Shown here: piece after piece, positions 1 through 10,748 of the stretch
How positions within the stretch are numbered: the stretch's first letter is position 1
How the letters are laid out: every line of letters starts with the position of its first letter
From: Paragyromitra xinjiangensis
Taxonomy: Eukaryota; Ascomycota; Pezizomycetes; Pezizales; Discinaceae
DNA: 64,000 nucleotides
Direction of reading: 5' to 3'
NCBI GenBank assembly: GCA_038503065.1
Contig: JBCAMK010000017.1
Coordinates: 682,001-746,000 of the forward strand
Program-made: the position numbers and the translations under genes
The notes under the pieces: model-generated
The model's input: only the letters and a program-made list of their open reading frames with translations
Database searches by the model: none
Told to the model about the DNA's origin: nothing

Positions 1-2320
1 ACCCACCCGTGTTTGCGCGTCTGCCCCTCGTGTGATCTTTCACAGGGAGTGCACGGTCATCGAAACCCGTTCACATTGTGCCAATGCGACCAAACTCGAG
101 TATGTGGGACCTGTAGCCCGTTTTACCGGCCTGTCACAAGGACGTCGGACTTCTTTCTGGGCTTACCAACTATCGCGCCTTATCGTCATTATCGGGCCAC
201 TGCTCCGATTCGGTTGCCCGTGATAATACGGACTTTACTGTAAAAGCAAGAGGGAAAAGAGGATTCTCGTGGTGTTGGATTGTGCAAACAAACGAGGAAG
301 GCATGACACATGGCGGCTATCATCCCACGCGCGGCTATCAGTTGAAAGGCTACAGGACAGCACCCGCAGAAGCCAAGCGAAAAGAAAGTATGCTGCTGAT
401 TCCCGGGGCCCAAAGCTCACAATCCCGTACCACGAAGGCTGTCTATGACCATACAGGAGTCATACATCTGCTATCACATCAAATCGGTTCCATGGGACTC
501 TCTGTTTCGTTTGCAATTGATAGCCTAGACCTAGGCTCATATCACCCCCTGCATTCAGCCACTGCTATTCAGAAAGGGAATTCCTCCGTGATCCGCTCTA
601 ACTTTCAAATTCGAGATCACCAAGTTATCCAGGTTCAACACATTTTTTCACCAGGAGTAATATTAATCGGTATATAGCCCTCTCCTCGTACTGTTATCCG
701 AGGTGTCGTCTCATCTCATCTCATGTGCAAGGCACAAAATGCAGTCGATGCCGTTTGATCGCACAGGCAAGCCTTTTCACCCCACCATCATGCCGAGTTC
801 TCGGTTGGTTGCGAGTTCCACCTCCTTTCCCCAACTCGCTTAGCATCAGATAGAGGCTTCCCACGATGTTACATCCTAGCTACCACACCCAAGAAACTGC
901 TTCACGCACACATAAATTGCCCCGGAGTTTTTGGCCCGCACGTGGCCGGTTGGCGTCCATATTTTAAGGTGCTATGTTAACCTTGACTGCAGTCTGCAGC
1001 TGCTGCACACTGCACTCCGCGATATGTATGGGTTTTAGCAGGTTATATGTGCCACATTTACTAAACGGTAGTTGGAGTTGATAGAACGGGACACAGCCCA
1101 TCTATATTCGGTTATGTGTACCGGCCTCGGAATTTTTTTTGCTCAGGATGGAGCCGAATTCGGTTGTACGACTGAGCAAGGCTGATACAAACGTGGAGAT
1201 GTGGAGATACCGGTTGAATACCCCTTTCACAGGCATAATGGCAGGATCCGTTTCGTATCCGGGGAACATGTAATGACCTCGTGAGCAGCTAGCAAATGGT
1301 AATTCACGATTCGCGTCTTCGAAAATCACGATCTAGTCAAGGGTGCCAAATTCCGCACGAACTCCGATGAATCGGCCGGATTTGGACTTGCGATTCAAGA
1401 ATACTTCTCGAGAAAATAACCGGCGACGACTTCGTCCTCGGATCGGCGTGGGGTTAGATTCATTGGAAGCAGTAGACGAGAAATGCGGTATTTAATCGGG
1501 AGTTTGACGATAAAACTATGGCCGCCGGAATATCATGCGGAATCGTGGCTTATTACTGATCTTACGGTTGACGGCAGGATGTATTGACGCTCTACCATAC
1601 TTACAGGAAGCTTGTCGATGTGGCTGGCATAGAGTAAGGTTTTGCGCCCAATATTAGCTTAGTGTTTTTAGTGGATAGCTAAAATATTTGCTGTTGGAAT
1701 AATGATTAGTAACAGTACCCGATGCTTTTTTCTATAGATGAAACAAACTCATGGCGAGTCACTCGGTCGACAAAATACACGGCTCGGGCCGTGGATTTAG
1801 TACCGGGAGATCTCCGGAGGGAATAGTATATGGGATGGTAGGTGTTTAGGTATTTTATGCTCGGTTAAGCTATATATGAGACGTTTGAGGTACCGAAAAT
1901 CAACCGCTAAGGGGGGGGTTGAGGATATAATTGTGATTTTTCTTGCTTCCAGAGGCAATCGGTAGTTTTACTGGCCTATTAAGACAACCTATCATACATG
2001 TATGTCCTACAAGGAGTTGCTCAAGATAATGAGATTTATCTTGGGCCACACTATTACGCTTGATCTACTTTTTCGTGTTTAGTGCTATCAGCACTATTGC
2101 TGATGGCTTGTTTCTTGTGATGATTGTTGCTTTGGTCTCGGCTATCTGGATAGCCGCGTGGGATTGTTTCTTCTATTAAAGAACATGAGGGGTATTATGG
2201 CATGGATAATTCTAATATCAGCACTTATTGCCACTAGCTGCCGAAGAACCGAATCTTGGGACATCTGTCAAGAATCTCAAGAGTTAAATTAACTTCAACG
2301 ACCCCTCCTTGACCCCCACG
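1..2320. other. AT-rich intergenic region, no supported gene
   Basis: About 2.3 kb upstream of the first gene. The longest open frame (282-677) has no recognisable domain, no good start context and no splice partner, so I do not call it a gene. I see no tRNA, array or long repeat. Confidence 0.5.
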
Positions 2321-3981
2321 ATGGCATCAATAATCCCACCTTCTTCACCTCCGGCTCCAAACCCCACCACAGCACCACGGTTAGAGTCTGCAGCATGGTT
2401 TGCACTGGTCCTCCTACCCCTAACCTAGCTTAATATCGAGACTTGAGAAGCATAGCTAATATATTCTGAGACAAATAGGCAATCAAGCTTCTCCAAACGA
2501 AACCATCATCCCTTTCCATCCCAGAATACTTTGCCCTTCTTCGGTCCAATACTGTTTCCGGTGGCCGCTCTCTGGATGGTGCTTCTGAGAGACGGCATAT
2601 TGAAGCTTGCGAGTTCTGGCGGAAACGGTTCGAGGCGGAAGCTACAAGGGTGGTTGAGCTGCAGGCTAGGGTTAATGAGTTGACGGGGAAATTCAACGCG
2701 TTGTCTGAAACGAGCAAAGTTAATCGCCAGACGCAGAATGCCCCCAAAAATGTTGATCAGCCACAAGCTGAAGGGCCGGCAAAGAAGAAAGCAAAGGTCA
2801 CGGGTAAACGGGCTGAGGTGGGGAAAGATGTGAAACGGAAGGCAAATCTAGCAGGGGGACAAAAGAAGGCCCAGCAGCAGCAAGTATTGACGGTGGTAGC
2901 TGGGAAAGAGAGTTTTTTCGACGAAACTTTTTCATCATTTTCGGGATGTATGCTATGCTTTATTTACTATTAAAATTGCCATGGGGTTACTTGGCTAATC
3001 TATTTCGCAGCATCAATTTCCGATCTAGTGGCATCTCTGCGTCTCCTTCATTTTGTCCGGGAACCACACCTAGTCTCTAGGACTATCACTCAATCCTCAC
3101 AGGCTTTACACACTGTTATACAAGACTTTATCACCGGAAAACTCTCTACGCCCATTTATTCGGCCCATCTTACGCGTGGGGCTACTATAACACAAGCAAA
3201 GGTATCACAAGGAACCACCAACTTCTCACAAACTGTCGAGAAATCTTGCAATAGGATCCTCTCCGCTTTATCCGCTCTTGTTGCTAGCTCACAAAGAAAG
3301 AAGAATGATTGGACAGCAGTGAAAAACGATGAATTTATAGCCGATGGAATTGGTGCTGTCATTGAAAATATGATGGTGATCCTTTCATCAATACAGAGGA
3401 ATTCCAAGGAATTGCTTTCTGCAGCTCTCTTCCCTTCACCCCAGATCTCGAAAGGAAGCTCCCCGGTGAAGGATATCCGTCTGGAACTTACCATGCTTCT
3501 TATCCGACAACTAACTAACTTAGACTTAACAAAAGCATACCAAAGAAATATACTAGAGGGCACATTTTACCACCTATTAGAAATCATTAGTGGTGTTTTG
3601 TTACGTTCTTTCATGGGCGCGAGTAATAGCAACGGGAGAGAGGAACTGTTGACGAAAATAGCAGTGGAGGAGACGTCATGGTATCTTCTCAGGATTCTTG
3701 AAGCCGTTTTACCATTTATGACTAGCTCTTTGGAGGCTGGAGATGGGAAGTTGGAAAATAATGCTAGGGAGAGATTGGGGAGCGTTTTAGTTAAGTGCAT
3801 TTTTAACTCCGAGATGGAAGGTGGGCAAAAGGCCGGGAGAAGGGAGCAGAAGGGAAATGATGGGGTGGAATTCTGGAAGGGTTTGGATATATCAAAGTTT
3901 AGTAGTGACACCTGTATCACTGATACACCATTCTCTCGTGTTTTATGGGAGTTACTGGGCCTGGATATATTAGCAGGTTAA
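2321..3981 (+). CDS. Coiled-coil protein resembling meiotic recombination factor MEI4/Rec24
   Basis: Three-exon model 2321-2407, 2479-2947, 3011-3981, giving 508 aa. Intron 2 (GTATGC..CAG, branch GCTAAT) is convincing. Intron 1 has a weak GTCCTC donor but both ends are phase 0 and a GCTAAT branch lies upstream of its acceptor. The N-terminus reads AAWFAL then AIKLLQTKP, then SIPEYFALLRS, then a Trp-containing coiled coil (EFWRKRFEAEATRVVELQA). A Lys-rich linker follows, then an all-helical C-terminal half of about 320 aa. From memory, animal MEI4 has the same order: an N-terminal Trp, a helix ending in 'KP', an S-x-x-EY segment, a Trp-Lys coiled coil and a helical C-terminal domain. MEI4/Rec24 acts with REC114 in Spo11 double-strand break formation. 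This is motif-level similarity only. It could be an unrelated coiled-coil protein, and exon 1 is the least certain part. Confidence 0.55.
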
Positions 3982-6811
3982 TCATGAGGGCAGTAGCAAA
4001 TACGCGATAGACTTGGGGTTAGGAGGGGCGGGAACAGATTATAAGGTAGGCGACACAGAAGATCTCTTAAACTCATAAATAAACATATTTTATGGAGTTT
4101 CGCTAGCGCGTTAAGCCTTATGGTTTTTCAATATGTCCGAAATTTATAATGCATATAAGGTATGTTTGTTATTATTCAGCAAAATAAATATTTGACTAAA
4201 ATATGTCTTGAGCAGAAATTATTACAACAAAAACAGGTCTGGTTTGCTATATATAGTACGAATCTTGTTTTAAAACTTTTATCACAATCCAGTTCTCTCT
4301 CCTACTCACATTAAAACTTTTGAAAACAAAATTTTTCTTGCATCCGGGTCTTTAATTCCGTTTGTGATAGTTGCCCACCCGATTTGGGACTGGAGGTTGC
4401 AGATAAGGTGCTTAAAATTACTAACACCCTCATTATCAGCAGGGCTAAAAAGTGCGGTAGTGTCCCAATTGAGCTACTAACACTACCTAGTAAACATACA
4501 TGTAGTTAAATATTAATACAGGTGTAAATTCTTACTGCTTCATTAGAGGGCGTAATCTAGAAACTTTGACTCCAACCCTCGTGGGTATATGCTGTAGCAC
4601 GAGCGATAGTGCAGCGTATAGAGGAGAACCTGGGTCCTTGTGACTCGAAAATACGTCGTTGGTGCTGTACAGATCTCATACGGCGGATATATCTCTTCAC
4701 ATCACGGGTACGGGCCATCGGTTAATTATTATGACTATAATTGGCCTTATTAATAGCCGAAGCCTGAGGTGGAAGGAATTCTCACGGGAGTTGGGGTGTG
4801 CGGAGGTGTTGCTTTGGGGCTATTGTTTCTTGCCTGCTAGCTTTGGCAATACTAATTGAGCGATTGGGGCGATAAATCTAGGGAACTAGTATGCACGTGT
4901 AGTGTGATTGGGCTGAAATTAGGTGATGGGTCTGCGGGCGTTAGCAAATGTGCGTGAAGCGTCGGCCCTCTAATTTATCTGTAGTTGAAGTTCGATGAGT
5001 GATCGTGAATGTCTCTTCGCTTATTATGGATAGGCGTGCCAATTTTCTAGTAAAAATGCCTTGATCTAGGCCAAATTAGGCTTAGTTTATATATACATGC
5101 TTTACCAAGCTAGCGGAGCTACCCGGAGTCTAGCCCGAGATAGTGTGAAGGATCGTGGTCGGTTCTAAAGGGGTTGAGCTAGGTGGCCTTAGTAGTGTGG
5201 AAGTGGAATGTGTGATAATCGTCGATAGACAGTTCAGGCTTTGAGGGGCTCAAGACGGAATGAAGTGGACTAGTTGAACTGATGAACGAGGTAAATGGAT
5301 GGGAATGTGTGAGTAGGCTGTGGAGCGAAGTAAGCCCAAATATCGGCTTCTGACTGCTAGAGGTGTGCTATGGCTTACTTGTTTGTGTAGTCTAGAATTT
5401 GCCTCAGTAAATTCTCGGAGATGGCTTGGAAGAGGGGTTTGTGTATGGAATTAGGAGTGTATCGGAGAATACGTAGACTGTTGTGTTGCCTTCTAGGCAG
5501 ATTAATTCACGCAAGGTCGATGCTCCCTTCGTACTAACATGTTTTCAACACCAGTCGTGTAGTGTTTGGCGGAGTGAGAACAGCAGCATCTTTTGCTGAC
5601 GACGTGGACAATTTCTCGGTTATGGAGTGGGGTCGCCGTCCTTTACTAGCTAATGGATTTCGCTGCTATATTTCCGTGGTTTTTTCTCTTGTCAACTTAT
5701 TGTTCCGTTGTTTTATAAGAGTACAAGAATATCGCATGGAACCGAAGTTATGGCGTAAATCGAACCCAAGCTGTATTTCCGTGATGTCGGAATCTTGTAT
5801 ATAGGGTAGGTGCTTACTTCGATCGTTCCACAGCGACTAATATGATGGTCATTAGAGCTCCTCTCTTTCCTTCTGTTTCGAATTCCGAGTTTGACCTGCT
5901 TTTTAGGCCACTTTTACTAGATAGCTGGACGAGCGATAGGTTACCAAGACGGCGAAGAAGAAGAAAAGAGAGCTTCACGAAGAGACAGGAAACAGAGAAT
6001 AGGTGTGATGATTGGAAGGACATAAACGACCGGCCGCCGGCGGGGACAGCAAGAGTTCGTCGACGAAGAATGGAGGAGATCGATACACAAGTTAACCATG
6101 GAGAAGCTAGAATGGTGGATAGGGTCTACTTCTTTAGCATCGCGTCTGTCACCCGTTTCCCCCTCTTACAGAGGAGGATGATTTTCGTTTCTTTCGACAT
6201 CCTCTGTGGATCACTTCTGTCTCTTTTGCTTCTCTTGGGCTTTAACTTTGAGGTGCTGAGGGGGTTGGTGATTATAAGCTACTAATCGGATGAAACGTGA
6301 TAAATTTGGGAGGTGGAGGTATCACGTTGATAGGGGTTTTGGCGGTGGAAGTTGATGGAATTGAAGAGGAAGCTAAAGCTGGGGAGGGGTAGGCTCGCTC
6401 CCATCCCCTACTGCCTATGGCTGCTGCGCACCGTAGGAGCAACCTTCGGTAGTATGGGGCTGGGCACGAGACTAGGGGAGGGGATAGCACGGATATGTTG
6501 GACAAGCGATGATGGGGGAATAGGGAGGGGGAGAGGGGGCTGGACACGAATGGGCATATATTTCTTCCTTTCAAGTTCCTCTGCAGCTGTCGTGGAATGG
6601 CCATGCCGAAGGTTTAGCTGGGTTTTAGAGACTTGACTGGCTCACCATAAGAATATCTTTTAAAGAAAGATTCTTCTAGGAGACTATGCCGTGAGATTGG
6701 GCCTGAAGTATTTCTCACTGATTTTTTTTGGGTTCATTTTTTCTATGCTCATGAGGTTAATTTCCGCCCTGGTCTAATTTTTGGCCCCGAAACCTCCAAG
6801 TTTATACCTTG
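3982..6811. other. AT-rich intergenic region, no supported gene
   Basis: Nearly 2.8 kb without a convincing gene. Frames at 5562-5804 and 5842-6285 (plus) and 6272-6604 (minus) lack domains. The last two contradict each other in strand and have biased Pro/Ser/Arg composition. I see no tRNA or long repeat. Confidence 0.45.
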
Positions 6812-7291
6812 AGCAAAAGTTCAATCTGCCCTTGATGATTAAGGCCTGGTTTAATCTACCCTTCGGGTTTAATCTACCCCCATGAAACTGTATCTCTTTT
6901 CAAAATAATTCATTACTTCCCATCATGGCTGCCATTCATAAATGCAAAAGTTCCTTTCTGATGAGCTTGAGACCTCGTATTTACATGGTGTGTCTCCTAA
7001 CAGCAGCGAAGCACAAAAGAGAGACAACCCCGCTGTTGCACTCAACCAGAGGGTGCCAGGGACCATAGGCAGGCACACAAAATGTATGTACTTGCTGTAA
7101 AAAGCCTAGCAATCTTGAAAATGATGTACCTTTATCTAAAGCCCTGGAAGGTATTATAGTAGCCGGAAATGTGGGTTGAGGTCAGGGCACATATGCATAA
7201 GAAAGAAAGAACGAGCCTTGGGGGAGATTAAACCCGAAAGGTAGATTAAACCCGATCTTATCAGACAAGGGTAGATTGGACCTTTCCTCTT
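6812..7291. mobile_element. Non-autonomous inverted-repeat element (MITE-like), about 480 bp
   Basis: The left arm, about 6813-6881, carries the phrase GGTTTAATCTACC (twice as near repeats, separated by CTTCG). It is matched in inverted orientation by about 7220-7288, where the reverse complement contains GGGTTTAATCTACC, CTTTCG and GGGTTTAATCT. The arms are about 70 bp and roughly 80% identical by eye. The interior has no open frame of note. This is the architecture of a degenerate MITE. I could not fix exact ends or a target-site duplication, so boundaries are approximate. Confidence 0.6.
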
Positions 7292-9774
7292 ATGCCTTAC
7301 ATGTAGTAATTCATTAAACTGATCTCACGTGTTTCAGGTGCTTTTTTCTATCAATTTTTCAGGAAAATGGTAGAAATAATTCTTAGGGAAATCGGTAAGT
7401 AGCTATTTAAATTTACAGGAATAATGGAAACTGATTTCGGATATATATCCCATTTTGAGCTCAGCCAGAGCAAAATCTGGCAGATATCCCAACCCCGAGT
7501 GCATGCGTAAATCTATAGATATTTGCCACCTCGGATGTGTTATATTTGGACTTGTATGGGCCTTGATATCGACGTGTATGTGTAGCCCTATTCCACGGGG
7601 AATGATATGTGGTAGAGGGGAAACCACTGCAGTGATTAAAGTGAAATATTAAATGAGATAATCCTAACTTGCATGAATTGATTGCATGGAGTCGTGATCC
7701 ATTCAGGTAACCTGGAATTTCAGAAGCACTTGCTAGTTCACGCAACGTTACTGCGTATCTTTTCAGCCACCAGGGCAAGCTAACCGCCGGTTCTCTTGGC
7801 AGCAAAATTGTCTGCAAGTGGAAGATGTGGTATTGGCTGGATTTTGAGATACTGTAGATCGATGCCTGACTTGTGCTCGGTGGTGACAACGAAGTGACGT
7901 TCATTGCTCAGGTCTTGCACAATAAGCCAATGGCAATATAATGTATAAGGCAAAAACTCATGAGGCGGAGCATGCCCGAGCATATCCTAATGCTTGTCTG
8001 GAGGATGCTTGAGGTTTATGTGATCAGTAGTAATTACTTCTGGTAAATATGTAAGTTTAGTCGAGACAAATGCCCGTGCGACCCTGCAGATTGTGCAACC
8101 ACGCAAAATGTGTAACCATCAACCGCAACCATGCCCGGTACTCCTTCTCGAGCCCTCAGGAGTTATCGTATTACTCGACGAATGGGCTAAGGGTTTACCC
8201 GAAGCTGAAAAAAATGGCGTTGAAGCAGGCGGTGTGGTGTGATAGACTTGAGGCCTGGTTGCTGGCAATAGTCTTGCAATTGGCTCAGAGTTTGATAGTT
8301 CGGTTTATTTCTTCTGACGCCATTTTCTTCACTATTTTTCTTACTTAGGCTCCTAAATTATTCTATAAAGCCCTATTAGTGGTGAATATTCAAGTTGACA
8401 ACGTTTTCATTCCAGTTTTCAGGTTCTGCCCACACATAACCTTTACATGTACTTTTGATACGGCCAATACCTTCGGGTGATTGTAAAGGGAGTTATGTGT
8501 ATGGTATCTAAGGCCCCCCATATTCGTTGCTAATAATAATACATGCTTCAGCAGATTTTTCATGTGCTTGAGATCGAGGCTTGCCAAGAGACGAGAATAC
8601 TCCAAAATCCCCGCTTCGAGTAGCTTGTGGACCGTAATAGCCAATGATATTGATGCCAAGAAAATTTGTGGTGGTGGCTGAGGAAGACTTGCATCATGTC
8701 CACTCACTCGTAGATTTATTGGTTTCTGATTTCATATGCACAGGGCGGCTAGTTCCAATACAAGACGCCTCCCCGTAAGGATCGGAAACGCTTCGAAGTA
8801 GGTTAGATGTTCGAGAAATCTAATAATAAATCTGGCTAACCCATGGCTTTGGATTAAATCATGGGATATCTTGCGAATTGTTAGCTACGGGATCCGGATA
8901 AATGGACCTAAACTGCTCGTGATGCGTTGGTCTACACCGCCCTAGGTATGAGAGAGAAAAAATCGCCTGTAAAGAAAAAGAAACATAGTACTGCTATTGG
9001 AGGATTTGAATTATGACTCGTATTGATGCGGGAGTGGCAGCTGAATTCTGAGGAATTTTACAATCGCCGATCTCGCTGATCTCGAGTAACTGATCCACTC
9101 TCACTACTTATGATGGAAGATATTATACTCTTTTGAGTTGTGTGGAAGTTCGGGTTTAGCACGTTCATAGAGAATATTTGCGGTAAGAACTTCCTGTTTA
9201 GTGAGAGTATCTAGTAGCCCGGCGGACGTCCTCAAGAAATCAAAATGAATCTAATTATAAGCATACTAGGTCTCAGAAAGAAGCTCCGGAGTTTTGATTT
9301 GTATCGCGAGTTATGTGGATGGATGTCTCAATGGTATTGCTGTAATCAAATATGTTTACCTCTGTAGGCCGGCGGGAAGGAATTAACTAATTGGCGGGGC
9401 AAATATAGAGGGGTACCAGTATAGTTTAAGAATAAGAAAAAGAAAAACAAATTTGCCAACAGTACGAAACATATATGTTCACGAGACGTCGGAAGTATGA
9501 TCGATATTTAGCTAATAGGACAACGCGCAGGGGTTAAAAGGGCCAGGGATATCGCTAAAATCGACGATCGAAGAGGGCATTCTTTCCGTAGGTCTGTTTA
9601 AGCCTTTGATCATGCTGGGCTTTACCAAGTTTTAAGGTAAGGCAAGCTTTTCTCTCATCACTCTCAGTAAGGCATGGCAGCTTGGCAGCTTGGCGGCTTA
9701 TCTTTGAGCGCCACCACATTAGGCATACAATAATAAGCAAATTAGTAGAGCCAATGGATGAGTTGTGCTGAAGC
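7292..9774. other. AT-rich intergenic region, possible gene relics only
   Basis: Open frames at 7461-7904 (minus), 8070-8348 (plus), 8390-8707 (minus) and 9555-9740 (minus) are short, overlap or conflict, and show no domain I know. The last has a charged HTH-like composition (CLTESDERKACLTLKLGKA) and could be a transposase relic, but I cannot support that. Confidence 0.4.
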
Positions 9775-9963
9775 TACCGTATAATCTTGGTTTATTCGGA
9801 CAGTTGCCAAGCAGGTGGCTTGCGGATACTATGTATGCTATTTCTGGGTGGAATATACACAACTTTGGCTTGCTTCGATCACCCCTCAGAAACCATTAGT
9901 TTTTGTTTATGGCGCTAGCCACGACTCTCGGCAACCGTCCGAATAAACCGAGATTATACGGTA
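9775..9963. mobile_element. 185-bp MITE with 32-bp terminal inverted repeats and TA target duplication
   Basis: The left end at 9777 begins CCGTATAATCTTGGTTTATT. The right end at 9961, reverse-complemented, begins CCGTATAATCTCGGTTTATT and continues to match to GGTTGCC with two mismatches in 32 bp. A TA dinucleotide flanks both sides (9775-9776 and 9962-9963), as expected for Tc1/mariner or pogo-type transposition. The interior is too short to code, so the element is non-autonomous and would need a transposase in trans. Its ends differ from those of the mariner element at 53.4-55.0 kb, so that element is not its obvious partner. Confidence 0.8.
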
Positions 9964-10093
9964 TACGAGTATCGTGTCAGTGCCAAGAATTTTAGCAAAT
10001 CGAACCATTTGTGACCTCAAGAATCTTTACTAGAATGTTGTTAGGGTTAAATCTCTTGGTACGTCGCTATATCTTAAACCTCTATTTTCTGGC

Positions 10094-10101
10094 TATAAAA
10101 G
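10094..10101 (+). promoter_or_regulatory. TATA box of the cysteine-rich secreted protein gene
   Basis: TATAAAAG lies 123 bp upstream of the start codon at 10224, with a CT/CA-rich leader in between. This is a normal position for a strong fungal promoter. It suggests a highly or conditionally expressed gene, which is inference. Confidence 0.5.
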
Positions 10102-10223
10102 GGTCACGATGCCTCCTACCATTACCTTTTCCCCATAACCACACATCACCTCTTTCGACTATCACATAGTGTTTCCTTCTACCATCACCGACTAAGAAAC
10201 CGCAACCTCTAAATTCTCTAAAA

Positions 10224-10748
10224 ATGAGGATTCTTTTTAGTATCATCGCCTTCCTTTTCGCCGCTTCTGTGCAAGCTTCCGTTAACGGTAAATGCACTAT
10301 GGGCAGTGTAAAGGGTACTTGTAAACACACCCAAACTTGTACAAATGAAGGCGGCACATACAAATCTGGATACTGTCCCGATGATCCCGAAGATGTCAAA
10401 TGCTGTACTCTGAACAAGAGATGTCAAGATGCAAACGGGATAGATGGTGTCTGTACCAGCATCAATTCTTGCAGAAGCTCGGGGGGCGATCATACCCCCG
10501 GTAAATGTCCCGATTTCGGCAGCGATATTCAGTGCTGTACCAAATTCTGCACCCCCGGCACCACCACGGGCTGGTGCGAGTGGACTGATAAGTGCACTAC
10601 ACATTCAGTTTCTGGTTAGTATATAGCTTTTTATTCTTGAGTGATATGGTCTCGCTAATATGAGCGAATAGGTCAATGTCCTGGCCCCTCCGGTTTCCAG
10701 TGTTGCATTAACCCGCCGGCGCCGTCCCATGGCCATGACATTCCTTGA
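10224..10748 (+). CDS. Secreted protein with three six-cysteine repeats
   Basis: Exons 10224-10614 and 10672-10748 (intron GTTAGT..TAG with CGCTAATA branch) give 155 aa. Residues 1-18 are a clear signal peptide (MRILFSIIAFLFAASVQA). The mature part is three tandem modules, each with six cysteines ending in Cys-Cys: C24, 33, 39, 51, 60, 61; C67, 77, 83, 95, 104, 105; C109, 118, 124, 133, 141, 142. The spacings are about C-x8-C-x5-C-x11-C-x8-CC, shortened in module three. The intron falls inside module three and is needed to complete it. Similar Gly/Cys modules occur as N-terminal appendages of secreted fungal and protist hydrolases. Here no catalytic domain follows, so it may be a wall-binding or effector-like protein. 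The function is not known. The N-terminal half also overlaps open frames on other strands that are only shadows. Confidence 0.85.

Noticed and set aside
282..677. 131-codon open frame near the window start
   Set aside because: No domain, no Met-start context (begins at a non-ATG codon) and no coding neighbours. A chance frame in an intergenic tract.
5842..6604. Overlapping frames on both strands (5842-6285 plus, 6272-6604 minus)
   Set aside because: Biased Arg/Pro/Ser composition and conflicting strands, with no motif or splice support.
7461..7904. 147-codon minus-strand frame
   Set aside because: No recognisable domain and overlaps other frames. Composition looks non-coding.
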